From assembly GCF_003298775.1 (NCBI RefSeq), contig NZ_QNTQ01000009.1, positions 1 to 46,718 of the forward strand: DNA of 46,718 bases, read 5' to 3'. This DNA comes from Rhodosalinus halophilus. GTDB lineage: Bacteria > Pseudomonadota > Alphaproteobacteria > Rhodobacterales > Rhodobacteraceae. The notes beneath the pieces are model-generated. The model was not told the origin of the DNA, searched no databases, and saw nothing but the letters and a program-made list of their open reading frames with translations. Positions 1 through 9,132 of the stretch are shown here, in pieces (positions within the stretch are counted from its first letter, which is position 1; each line of letters opens with the position of its first letter). A program made the translations under genes and the position numbers.

Positions 1-263
1 AATGTCAAAGAGCGCGGAGACGAAACAGACCGTGTGCGCCAGATCACCGGCGCCGCACCGCCCGAACCACCTCAAGAGATCCCGCCGGCAACAGCCCGTC
101 GCCGTCGGTGAGGGGCTATCTACGCCCGCGCCGCGAGGTCTTCAAGAGGAAATTTCGCCAGAACCGTGAAATTCTCGTCCTGCCGCCCCGATCCGCGCCG
201 CATGTCACCGTCCGCGCACGATCCTTTCGCGGTCGGCAGGTGGCCCGCAACAACTTGTCGTGC
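1..263. other. Unassigned sequence at window start
   Basis: No convincing gene lies in these bases, which are downstream of msrQ. Short open frames here are GC-driven and match no family I recognise. The stretch ends in a moderately AT-richer patch near 145-175. It may be the end or leader of something outside the window, but nothing in it can be assigned. Confidence 0.4.
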
Positions 264-865
264 TCAGGCAGCCTGCCGGCGCGGAAGACGCAGCCGAAGG
301 GCAAGAAGCCCGAGAATCGCGCCCGCGTAGAGCAGCGGCTCGAGCTGGAATCCCTTGGCGAGCAGCAGGAAATGCAGCCCGCCCAGGACAGCCGCGAGAT
401 AGCTCAGCCGGTGCAGGCGCCGCCAACGCGAACCGAGTCGGCGCACCGACCAGTCGTTCGAGGTGACCGCGAGGGGAATCAGCAGCAGGAAGCCCGCCAT
501 GCCGACCGTGATGTAGGGCCGCTTCAGGACATCCTCCCAGACGCGGGCGAGCGTCTGGACATCGAGCAGCAGCCAGACAGCGAGATGCAGGCAGACGTAA
601 GTGAACGCCAGAAGCCCCAGCGCGCGGCGGAACCGCATAAGGTTCACGCCGAGATGCCGGCGCAGCGGCGTGACGGCGAGACCGGCGATCAGCAGTTGCA
701 GCGCCAGCTCGCCCAGCCTGTGCTCGAGCGCCTCGACCGGCTCGACCCCGAGCCCGCCGGTCGCTGCCTGCCAGAAAAGCCAGGCGGCCGGCGCGAGCCC
801 GGCGATCCAGACGGCCCAGACCGGGACGCGGCGCGCGGCGCCATTGATCGCAGGGCCGAGCGGCA

Positions 866-866
<1 letters not shown>
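264..866 (-). CDS. msrQ: Heme b membrane subunit MsrQ of the periplasmic methionine sulfoxide reductase
   Basis: MsrQ (formerly YedZ) is the inner-membrane heme b protein that passes quinol electrons to MsrP for repair of oxidised methionine in periplasmic proteins. The 200-residue product is a ferric-reductase-like membrane protein with about six hydrophobic segments. Histidines suited to heme binding are visible at about residues 94 (YVCLHLAVW), 152 (RRLHRLSYL) and 165 (GGLHF). I chose the ATG at 866, which overlaps the msrP stop codon as TGATG and implies translational coupling; a TTG three bases upstream is the alternative. Length and gene order (msrP then msrQ) are normal for the family. 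Confidence 0.93.
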
Positions 867-1768
<902 letters not shown>

Positions 1769-1996
1769 GCCGCCCTCCGTCCTCTTCCGGCGACTGACAC
1801 CATAGCGCCACCGGGACACGGGCCAAATGCACGGCACGTCACGACTGCGTGCCCCTGAGCGCCGCGCCCCCGCTTCCTCCTGCCATGAATACCCCCGCCG
1901 GAGGCGTGTCCTTCTATATCGCAAGTCGATAGCCAGACGGGACCGCCGGCAGCGCGTCGAAGGAGCCTGGAGCAGACCGGCACCGGTTCTCTTCAA

Positions 1997-2524
1997 TCAG
2001 CGGGTCAGTTGCCCGAGCAGCGACCAGAGCCAGGCCGCATCGGGGCGCTCGATCCTGAGGCGAATGGCGCCGGCGTGCCGTGTGGCGATGACAGGGCGCC
2101 CGGCGAGGAGGACGGCCGCGCAGGGCGAGCCCCCGTCGAGAGGCGTGGCGATGCCCGAGCGGCAGACCTCTTCGGCGCGCGGCCCTTCGAGGCGGACGAT
2201 TACGTGCAGGTCGTCCGCGGGGCTGACCGCGTAGCCGGCGTGCCAGCCGGCGCGCAGCTCAAGCGGCGCGCCGGAGATCACCAGCGCGCGGTCGCGCGCG
2301 AGGCGCAGTGCGGCGGGCGGGTCGGGCTCCTCCGCCCCCAGACCCAGCAGCGGCGCGCCGGGAGCGAGCTCGGCCAGCGCCGCCTGCAGGTCGCCGGAGA
2401 CCAGCGCCGCGCCGCCCGACGCCTCGCAGGTGACCGTGACCCCGTCGGCCTCGATCCGGTCGCCCGGCTCGGGGGTCGGATTCGTCCACTCCCGTTCGTC
2501 CATCGCGTCCCGCTCAGCCATCAC
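1997..2524 (-). CDS. soxG: Sarcosine oxidase gamma subunit
   Basis: SoxG is the small GcvT-like subunit of heterotetrameric sarcosine oxidase and closes the classic B-D-A-G order. The product of up to 175 residues has the weakly conserved pattern of the family (a TPEPGDRIEADGVTV start, then GWHAGYAVSPADDLHVIVRLEGP and an RIERPDAAWLW end). The chosen start overlaps the end of soxA by 11 bases, implying coupling; an internal ATG at 2503 is also possible. It is the last gene of the seven-gene operon that begins at 11537. Sequence conservation in this family is low, so the call leans on gene order as well as on motif pattern. Confidence 0.85.
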   Translation of the reverse strand: MMAERDAMDEREWTNPTPEPGDRIEADGVTVTCEASGGAALVSGDLQAALAELAPGAPLLGLGAEEPDPPAALRLARDRALVISGAPLELRAGWHAGYAVSPADDLHVIVRLEGPRAEEVCRSGIATPLDGGSPCAAVLLAGRPVIATRHAGAIRLRIERPDAAWLWSLLGQLTR

Positions 2525-5354
2525 GCCGCGTGCCCTCCGGATCGTAGCTGCAGGCCGGAACGATCCGCGCGCGCCGGGTCTCGCCCAGGTGGAAGATGCC
2601 CACCTCCTGGCCCAGCCGGTCGTTCCCGGCCTCGACCAGCGCCAGGGCTATGGGCCGGCCCAGCACCGGGCTCATGTGGCTCGAGGTCACGAAGCCCAGC
2701 GAGCGGCGCTGCCCCTCGAGCGGCACGGCATGCGCGCCGACCGGCAACGCCTCGCCTTCCGCTTCGAGCCCGACGAGCTGGCGGCGATCCGCGCGCCGCG
2801 CCTCGGGCGTGAAGAGCGCGCGCCGGCCGAGATACTCGTCGGTCCGCTTCTCGCGGGGGCCGGTCCATCCCAGATCCTGCGGCATCGTCACGCCGTCGGT
2901 GTCCTTGCCGACGAGGACGAAGCCCTTTTCGGCGCGCAGGATCATCAGCGCCTCGAGTCCGATCCAGCACGCGCCGACCGCCGCGCGGGCGCCATCGAGC
3001 GCCTGCATCAGCATCCCCCCATGCCGCGCCGGGACGGAAAGCTCATAGCTGAGATCGCCGGTGAAGCTGACGCGCGCGGCGCGCAGCGGCACCCCGCGCC
3101 ACGCGGTTTCGGCGACGCGCATGAAGCGCAGCGCCGCGACTTCTTCGGCGATGCCGGCCCCGAGGATCAGCTCGCGCGCCCCTGGCCCCGTGACGGTGAG
3201 CGTCGTCCAATGCGCGGTCACATCGTGCACGAAGACCTGGCGAGGGTCGAACCTGTCCTGGCGTGCCTCCTCCAGCATCAGGCGCACGCTCGCGGTGTGC
3301 GAGGAGGAGGCCGAGACGAGGAAGCGATCCTCGGCCAGCCGCAGCACCACGCCGTCGTCGTGAACGACCCCGCTCTCCGACAGCATGAAGCCGTAGCGCG
3401 CGCGCCCCGGCTCAAGCGTGGACATCCGGACGTAGTTGCAGAAATCGACGAGCGCGGCCGCCCCCGGCCCGATCACCTCGATCTTGCCCAGCGACGATGC
3501 GTCGTAGAGCCCTGCCGCCTGCCGGGCCTCCAACGCCTCGGCCTGCGCCAGCGCCGCCTCGTCGCCCTCGCCGTAGGTGGCAGGTCGCAGCCAGCCGCCG
3601 TAGTCGCGCCAGCGCGCGCCGAGGTCGCGATGCGCGGGCTCGAGCGGCAGGCGACGCGGCGGGTTGAAAAGCTCTCCGCGCCGCGGTCCCGCGATGACCG
3701 GGAAGGGCACCGGCGCGAAGGGCGGGCGATAGGTCGTGGTCCCGGTCTCTTCCACGCTGCGGCCGGTGACGGCCGCCAGTGCGGCGAGACCCGCGAAGTT
3801 GGCGGTCCGGCCCTGATCCGTGGCCATGCCCAGCGTCGTGTAGCGCTTGAGGTGCTCGACCGAGCGGAAGCCCTCCTGCGCGGCGAGCTTCACGTCCTTG
3901 AACGTGACGTCGTTCTGCAGGTCGATCCACTGCCGCCCGCCAGACGCGGGATCGGGCCGCATGGGCATCACGGCCCAGTCGGCCGCCGCCGCCGCGCGGG
4001 GCGCAGGCCCCGTGCCGCCACCGGCGCGATGCCCTTCGTCAAGCGCCGCCTGAAGGCCGAAGGCGCCATTCGCTGCCCCGGCGACCTGCATCGGAGCGGT
4101 TCCCGGCCTGGGAACGAGCGCGTCCCGGCGCGCATCCAGATCCAGCTTGCCGCCCGCCTGGCAGAACAGATGCACCGTGGGCGTCCAGCCGCCCGAGCAG
4201 AGGATCGTGTCCACGTCGAGATGCGCGCCGTCGACATCGGCCGCGCCCACCTCGCGCGTGCCGCGCGCCCGGCTGATCCGGGCGCCGCGCAGCAGGCGCA
4301 CGCCCTCCGGCGCCTCGGGGGTGTCCGCGCGCGCGTCGGCCAGCGTGACCTGCGCGCCGGCCTCGGCCAGCGCCCCGGCGACCGCGTAAGGTGCGTCATT
4401 GGCACAGGCGACCAGCACGCGCCGCCCGGCCGCCACGCCGTAGAGCGACAGGTAGTGAAGCCCGGCTTCCGCGGACATGACCCCGGGCAGATCGTTGTTG
4501 GCAAACCACAGCGGCCGTTCCAGCGCGCCTGCGGCGAGCACGACCTCGCCCGCGCGGATCCGCCAGTGCCGGTCGCCGCGGCCCGCGCGCCGCTCCCACG
4601 CGGCGTAGAGCCCGTGGTCGAAGGCGCCCCAGAGCGTGGTGTCGGTCATCACCCGGCCGCCTGCCGCCTCGACGGTCTGCGCGGTGTCGGCCGCGAAGGC
4701 CTCCCAGTCCGCACCCTCGATCGCGCCGCCGCGCCAGCGCAGCGCGCCGCCGATCGCGGGTGCTTCTTCCACGAGCCACACCGCCCGCCCGTTGCGTGCC
4801 GCGGCGCGCGCCGCGGCGAGCCCCGCGGGTCCGGCGCCGATGACCAGCAGATCGGCGCGCGCGTTCATCGGCACCGCGTCGGCCGGCGGCCGGTTGCCCG
4901 GATCCAGCCGGCCCAGTCCCGCCATCCGGCGGATCGACGGCTCCCACCGCATCCAGTCGGGCGCCATGAAGGTCTTGTAGTAGAAGCCCGCCGGCAGGAA
5001 GCGGTGCAGCAGGTCGAGCACCGCCCAGCAGTCACGCTCGGCCGTGGGCGATGCGTTGACCGAGCGCGCCTCGAGCCCTGCGCGAAGGGGCACCAGCGTC
5101 GCGCGCAGGTTGGGCGTGGTGACGCCCGCGTCGGTCACGTCGATGATGGCGTTGGGCTCTTCGCCGCCCATGCCCCACAGCCCGCGGGGCCGGTGATACT
5201 TGAAGCTGCGCCCGAGGATCCGCGTGCCCGAGGCGAGCAGCGCCGAGGCCAGCGTGTCGCCCGCGAAGCCCTCGAACTGCCTTCCGTCGAAGGTGAACCC
5301 AAGGGGGCGGGCGCGGTCGATCGCGCCGCCGGAGGGCAGCCGCCAGCCGCTCAT
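2514..5354 (-). CDS. soxA: Sarcosine oxidase alpha subunit
   Basis: SoxA is the large subunit of heterotetrameric sarcosine oxidase; it binds NAD and tetrahydrofolate, so that the methyl carbon leaves as methylene-THF. The 946-residue length fits the family. An N-terminal 2Fe-2S-ferredoxin-like domain without cluster cysteines (about residues 15-110) is followed by a pyridine-nucleotide-disulfide oxidoreductase region with a dinucleotide-binding loop (LLVIGAGPAGLAAARAAA, about residue 170), then the SoxA signature GGWTPTVHLF. The C-terminal third is a GcvT/aminomethyltransferase domain, ending GTRRDG. It lies 25 bases after soxD and overlaps soxG. A paralogue acting on another N-methyl amino acid cannot be excluded. 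Confidence 0.95.
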   Translation of the reverse strand: MSGWRLPSGGAIDRARPLGFTFDGRQFEGFAGDTLASALLASGTRILGRSFKYHRPRGLWGMGGEEPNAIIDVTDAGVTTPNLRATLVPLRAGLEARSVNASPTAERDCWAVLDLLHRFLPAGFYYKTFMAPDWMRWEPSIRRMAGLGRLDPGNRPPADAVPMNARADLLVIGAGPAGLAAARAAARNGRAVWLVEEAPAIGGALRWRGGAIEGADWEAFAADTAQTVEAAGGRVMTDTTLWGAFDHGLYAAWERRAGRGDRHWRIRAGEVVLAAGALERPLWFANNDLPGVMSAEAGLHYLSLYGVAAGRRVLVACANDAPYAVAGALAEAGAQVTLADARADTPEAPEGVRLLRGARISRARGTREVGAADVDGAHLDVDTILCSGGWTPTVHLFCQAGGKLDLDARRDALVPRPGTAPMQVAGAANGAFGLQAALDEGHRAGGGTGPAPRAAAAADWAVMPMRPDPASGGRQWIDLQNDVTFKDVKLAAQEGFRSVEHLKRYTTLGMATDQGRTANFAGLAALAAVTGRSVEETGTTTYRPPFAPVPFPVIAGPRRGELFNPPRRLPLEPAHRDLGARWRDYGGWLRPATYGEGDEAALAQAEALEARQAAGLYDASSLGKIEVIGPGAAALVDFCNYVRMSTLEPGRARYGFMLSESGVVHDDGVVLRLAEDRFLVSASSSHTASVRLMLEEARQDRFDPRQVFVHDVTAHWTTLTVTGPGARELILGAGIAEEVAALRFMRVAETAWRGVPLRAARVSFTGDLSYELSVPARHGGMLMQALDGARAAVGACWIGLEALMILRAEKGFVLVGKDTDGVTMPQDLGWTGPREKRTDEYLGRRALFTPEARRADRRQLVGLEAEGEALPVGAHAVPLEGQRRSLGFVTSSHMSPVLGRPIALALVEAGNDRLGQEVGIFHLGETRRARIVPACSYDPEGTRRDG

Positions 5355-5379
5355 CCGCGCCTCCTGCCGCCGCGCATCC

Positions 5380-5646
5380 TCATGCCTCTCTCCCGGGCAG
5401 CGCCGCGACCGTCAGCACCTCGCGGGTCACCGTGTCGCGCTCCATCACGAAGAACTCGCCGCAGGTCAGGTGAACCCAGATCTCACGCGCCCGTCCGCGC
5501 GGCGCCTCGTTCATGTAGAGATAGTCGGCCCAGGCGGCGTCGGAGATCTCCGGCGCGGGCTCGGGGCGCGCCTTGCCGGCCTCGGCGCCGAAGTGGAATT
5601 CCGTCTCCTCGCGCGGGCCGCAGAAGGGGCAGGTGAAGATCTGCAT
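5380..5646 (-). CDS. soxD: Sarcosine oxidase delta subunit, variant zinc site
   Basis: SoxD is the small zinc-binding subunit of heterotetrameric sarcosine oxidase. The 88-residue product starts MQIFTCPFCG, supplying the first two zinc ligands Cys6 and Cys9. The second half normally provides His and Cys in a W-x-H-x3-C-G pattern. Here it reads WVHLTCGEFF, with His59 and Cys62 one residue closer together. The following ERDTVTREV matches the family's RDT block. It sits between soxB (12 bases away) and soxA (25 bases away). The variant spacing suggests a divergent sarcosine-oxidase-like clade; see the separate finding. Confidence 0.9.
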   Translation of the reverse strand: MQIFTCPFCGPREETEFHFGAEAGKARPEPAPEISDAAWADYLYMNEAPRGRAREIWVHLTCGEFFVMERDTVTREVLTVAALPGREA

Positions 5647-5658
5647 CGGCTGGCCTCC

Positions 5659-6909
5659 TCAGTGCGCGATGCCGGCGCCGGCGGCTTCGTCGATCAGCCG
5701 CCCCTCGGCGAAGCGGCCCAAGTCGAAGGGACGGCTGATCTCGTGATGCGTGCCGGTGGCCATCAGATGCGCCAGCAGCCAGCCGCCAGCCGGGATCGCC
5801 TTGAACCCGCCGGTGCCCCAGCCGCAGTTGAGGTAAAGGCCCTCCGGCCCGGCCGGCCCGATCACCGGCGAGCTGTCGGGCACCACGTCCACCACGCCGG
5901 CCCACTGCCGGAGCAGCCGGAGCTGACCGAAGGGCGGGAACATCTCGAGAAGGCCCGAGAGCACCGTCTCCTGCGCCGGCAGGTTGCCGCGCTGGCCATG
6001 CGTCGGCACCCGGTCGAGACCGCCCCCGATCACCAGTTCGCCCTTGTCCGACTGCGACAGGTAGGTGCCCGTTCCGAGGTAAAGTAGCACCGTGTCGAGG
6101 CAGGGCTTCACCGGCTCCGAGACGAAGGCCTGCAGCGCGTAGGTGTGGATCGGCAGCCGCACGCCCGCCTTGGCCGCGAGCGCGGGCGTCGCCCCCGCGG
6201 CGGCGAGGCCCACGCGCTCGGCGCGGATGGTGCCCATGTCGGTCTCCACGCCGGTCACCCGCCCGCCTTCGGTCAAGAGGTCGGTGACGGTGCAGCCCTC
6301 GACGATATCGACGCCGAGATCGGAGGCCGCGCGCGCATAGCCCCAGGCCACGGCGTCGTGGCGCGCCACGCCCGCACGCCCCTGCCAGATGCCGCCGAGG
6401 CAGCGATAGCGCGCGCCCGCCTCCTGGTTGAGCAGCGGGATGCGGCGGACCGCGGCCTCGCCCGACATCAGCTCGCCATCGACGCTGTTGAGCCGCATCG
6501 CGTTGGCGATGCGCGCGCAGATCTCCATCTGCGCGGGCGTGTGCGCGGCGATCAGCATCCCCCTCTGGCTGAGCATGACGTTGTAGTTGAGCTCGCGCGA
6601 CAGGCCCTCGTAGAGTCGCAGCGCGAGGTCGTAGAGCGCGACGCTTTCGGGATAGAAGTAGTTCGAGCGCACGGCGGTGGTGTTGCGCCCCGTGTTGCCG
6701 CCGCCGAGCCAGCCCTTCTCCAGCACCGCGATGCGCCGCATGCCGTGGCGCCGCGCAAGGTAATAGGCGGTCGCCAGACCGTGCCCGCCGCCGCCCACGA
6801 TCACCGCGTCATAGGCGGGCTTCGGCCGCGCCTTGCGCCAGGCCGGCCGCCAGCCGCGGTGCCCGGTCAGCCCGCGGCGCAGGAGCGCGAAGGCGGAATA
6901 GTCGTGCAT
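5659..6909 (-). CDS. soxB: Sarcosine oxidase beta subunit
   Basis: SoxB carries the noncovalent FAD and covalent FMN of heterotetrameric sarcosine oxidase and oxidises the N-methyl amine. The 416-residue product starts MHDYSAFALLRRGLTGH, typical of the family. It has a dinucleotide-binding loop (DAVIVGGGGHGLATAYYLA, about residues 34-52), the GRNTTAVRSNY block (about 74-84) and the GVARHDAVAWG block, whose His184 is the likely covalent FMN attachment site. The ATG at 6909 overlaps the stop of the upstream TetR gene as TGATG. A longer frame continues upstream but only shadows the TetR gene. Confidence 0.95.
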   Translation of the reverse strand: MHDYSAFALLRRGLTGHRGWRPAWRKARPKPAYDAVIVGGGGHGLATAYYLARRHGMRRIAVLEKGWLGGGNTGRNTTAVRSNYFYPESVALYDLALRLYEGLSRELNYNVMLSQRGMLIAAHTPAQMEICARIANAMRLNSVDGELMSGEAAVRRIPLLNQEAGARYRCLGGIWQGRAGVARHDAVAWGYARAASDLGVDIVEGCTVTDLLTEGGRVTGVETDMGTIRAERVGLAAAGATPALAAKAGVRLPIHTYALQAFVSEPVKPCLDTVLLYLGTGTYLSQSDKGELVIGGGLDRVPTHGQRGNLPAQETVLSGLLEMFPPFGQLRLLRQWAGVVDVVPDSSPVIGPAGPEGLYLNCGWGTGGFKAIPAGGWLLAHLMATGTHHEISRPFDLGRFAEGRLIDEAAGAGIAH

Positions 6910-7577
6910 CAGCCCTCCCGGCCCGCGACATGCGCGCGGAAGGCAGCGCATTCCTCGGGTGCCGGCCGGACGCCGGTGAAGCCCTCGAGGTAGCCCTCCA
7001 GCCGCTTGAGCCGCTCCTCCATCGGTTCGGTCTGGTCGAGCGCGTGGTAGCCCAACTGCATGAAGTAAAGGATGCGCGCCCGCGCATCCGCGTCGTAGGG
7101 GGTATAGCCGTGCCGCTCGAACATCGCCGTCACCGCGCCCAGGCGCTTCTGGTCCGCGAGATCGATGCGCTTGCGCACCGCGCCGTCGCGGCGCGCCCAC
7201 TCCCGCACCGCGAAGTCGAGCCCCTGATCGAAGAGCCGCTCGTCCACGAAGCAGCGGAAGAAGTTGCAGACCGCCTGGGTGATCGAGTCGGCCGGCATCG
7301 CGCAGTGGCGCAGGATCACCGCCGTGTTCCGGGCCTCCCAGTCATCGAGCAGAGCATTCAGCAGATCCTTGCGGCTCTTGAAATACCAGTAGAAGCTCGA
7401 GCGCGAGACCTCGAGCCGCGCGCCGATGGCCAGCACCTTGACCTCTGACACCCCGTCGCTCACAAGGATGTCGCGCGCCACGTTCAGCCAGTCCTCGCGC
7501 GTGACCTTGACGTGACCGACGAGCGGCGCCTTCTCGGGGTCGTCGCGGTGCAGCAGCGGTGTCGCGCGTTCGGCCAT
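6909..7577 (-). CDS. TetR-family transcriptional regulator of the methylamine operon
   Basis: The 222-residue product has an N-terminal TetR helix-turn-helix (about residues 25-75, with VLAIGARLEVSRSSFYWYFKSRKDLL) and a helical ligand-binding domain. It lies inside the operon, one base after the mttB-like gene and overlapping soxB, so it should be made with the enzymes it controls. TetR proteins usually repress and release DNA on binding a pathway ligand. The two related palindromes at 11594-11611 and 11659-11676 in the operon's promoter region are the natural operator candidates. Ligand and direction of control are inference. Confidence 0.9.
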   Translation of the reverse strand: MAERATPLLHRDDPEKAPLVGHVKVTREDWLNVARDILVSDGVSEVKVLAIGARLEVSRSSFYWYFKSRKDLLNALLDDWEARNTAVILRHCAMPADSITQAVCNFFRCFVDERLFDQGLDFAVREWARRDGAVRKRIDLADQKRLGAVTAMFERHGYTPYDADARARILYFMQLGYHALDQTEPMEERLKRLEGYLEGFTGVRPAPEECAAFRAHVAGREG

Positions 7578-7578
7578 G

Positions 7579-9132
7579 TCAGTTCAGCGGCTGGGCGCCG
7601 CCCTCTTCGCTGCGGCGCGCGATGAATGCCGCAAGCCCCTCGGCGCGGTCAGGATCGATCGTCGGGCGCGCATCCTCCTCGAGCACGCGCTTCCAGATGG
7701 TGGTGGCGCGTTCGCTCGCGCCCTGCGCCCCCCGCTCCTGCCAGGTGCCGAAGTTCGACCAGTCGGCGACGAGCGGCTGGTAGAAGGCGGTTCGATAGCG
7801 CTCCATCGTGTGCGACGCGCCGAAGAAATGGCCACCGGGTCCGATCTCGGCCAGCGCGTCGAGCGCGATCTCGGCCTCGTCCGCGGGAGTCGCTGCGCAA
7901 AGCTCGGCCACCATCTGAAGCGGCTCCAGATCAGTGATCAGCTTTTCGTAAGACACGGTCAGTCCACCCTCCAGCCAGCCTGCGACATGCAGACTGACCG
8001 TGGCGCCCGCCAGAAGGCAACCCCACAGCGCGAACTGTGTCTCGTGCGCGGCCTGCGCGTCGTTGACGTTCGCGGCCGACCCGCTCGCGCAGCGCCAGGG
8101 CAGTCCGATCAGGCGGGCCATCTGCCCCGCGGCGAGCGAGGCCTTGAAGTGCTCCGGCGTCCCGAAGGCCGGAGCGCCGGATTTCATATCGACGTTCGAG
8201 GTGAAGGTGCCGTAGGCCACCGGCGCGCCGGGATTGGCGAGCTGGCTGAGCGCGATGGCCGCCAGCGCCTCGGCGTGCGAGAGGGTGACTGCGCCGGCCA
8301 CGGTGATCGGCGCCATTGCACCCATGAGAGTGAACGGCGTCACGATCGCCACCTGCCCCGCGCGGGCGAAGTCGATCAACCCCTGTGCCATCGGCACGTC
8401 GATCTGGCGGGGCGAGTTGGTGTTGATGATGGTGAAGCAGTGGCTTTCGGCGCGGAACGCCTCGTCCGACAGGCCGCGGAAGCCCGCCAGCATCTCGAAG
8501 CTGTCGAGCACCTGCCCGCGGCCGCGGGAAAAGACGAAGGGCAGCTTGTCCGACAGCGTGAGTTGCGCCTCCATCGTGAAGTAGTGGCGCAGGTGGACCG
8601 GCACATCCTGCGGTTCGACCAGCGGCGGCAGGATGTGCAGTACGTCGAAGGCCTGCGTCAGCTGGACGAGTTCGCGAAAGTCGGCGGCGGTGGCCGGGCG
8701 GCGGCCGCGCTCGAGGTCGGTGGCGTGCGGCGCGCCGGCGCCGGGCTGGAAGATCATCGCGCCCGGCTCCATCACCAGGTCACGGTGGCGCGCACCCGCG
8801 CGGAGCGGAATGGATGCGGGCGCTGTCGCCAGCGCTTCGGCCACGATCTCGCGCCCGATGAAGACCATCTGCGAGTCGTCGTCGACACGGGCACCAGCCG
8901 TGCGGAAGAGCGCGCGGGCCTCGGGCAGCAGGATGCGCACCCCCTGTTCCTCGAGCACCCGCAGGGCGGCCTCGTGCATCGCGGCGATGCGGTCGTCGGA
9001 AAACGCGGGCATTGGCGGAAAGGGGTTGCGCAGACGCGTGTAATCGGGCCGCCGCGCGGCGGGGTCCGCGCCCGTGTCCTGCGCGGCGCCCCGGCGCCGC
9101 CGCGGGCGCTTGCTGCGCTCTGCCTTCGTCAT
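7579..9132 (-). CDS. Trimethylamine methyltransferase (MttB) family protein, non-pyrrolysine type
   Basis: MttB superfamily (COG5598) proteins transfer a methyl group from trimethylamine, or in non-pyrrolysine members from quaternary amines such as glycine betaine, carnitine or proline betaine, to a corrinoid protein. The 517-residue product has a basic N-terminal tail (RSKRPRRRRG), then the TIM-barrel family body (RVLEEQGVRILLPEARALF, FQPGAGAPHATDLERGRRP, ending SEEGGAQPLN). No in-frame TAG occurs, so it lacks pyrrolysine and belongs to the MtgB-like side. Its ATG overlaps the stop of the upstream flavoprotein gene as ATGA. No corrinoid protein or activase gene is in the window. Substrate is unknown; a quaternary amine is inferred from the operon. 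Confidence 0.9.
   Translation of the reverse strand: MTKAERSKRPRRRRGAAQDTGADPAARRPDYTRLRNPFPPMPAFSDDRIAAMHEAALRVLEEQGVRILLPEARALFRTAGARVDDDSQMVFIGREIVAEALATAPASIPLRAGARHRDLVMEPGAMIFQPGAGAPHATDLERGRRPATAADFRELVQLTQAFDVLHILPPLVEPQDVPVHLRHYFTMEAQLTLSDKLPFVFSRGRGQVLDSFEMLAGFRGLSDEAFRAESHCFTIINTNSPRQIDVPMAQGLIDFARAGQVAIVTPFTLMGAMAPITVAGAVTLSHAEALAAIALSQLANPGAPVAYGTFTSNVDMKSGAPAFGTPEHFKASLAAGQMARLIGLPWRCASGSAANVNDAQAAHETQFALWGCLLAGATVSLHVAGWLEGGLTVSYEKLITDLEPLQMVAELCAATPADEAEIALDALAEIGPGGHFFGASHTMERYRTAFYQPLVADWSNFGTWQERGAQGASERATTIWKRVLEEDARPTIDPDRAEGLAAFIARRSEEGGAQPLN

Noticed and set aside
1769-1996. N-terminal extension of MsrP to 1996
   Set aside because: The extra 76 residues are Arg-rich, precede the Tat signal and have no family support.
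2430-5636. Very long open frame (over 1000 codons) on the plus strand opposite soxA and soxD
   Set aside because: It is antisense to well-recognised genes, is rich in Arg, His, Pro and Ala as expected for a GC-biased shadow frame, and matches no family.
6910-7200. Longer SoxB starting at 7200
   Set aside because: The extra 97 residues lie within the TetR gene in another frame, and the ATG at 6909 gives the known SoxB N-terminus.
7579-9132. Possible pyrrolysine codon in the MttB-like gene
   Set aside because: No in-frame TAG exists; the gene is a continuous non-pyrrolysine homologue.
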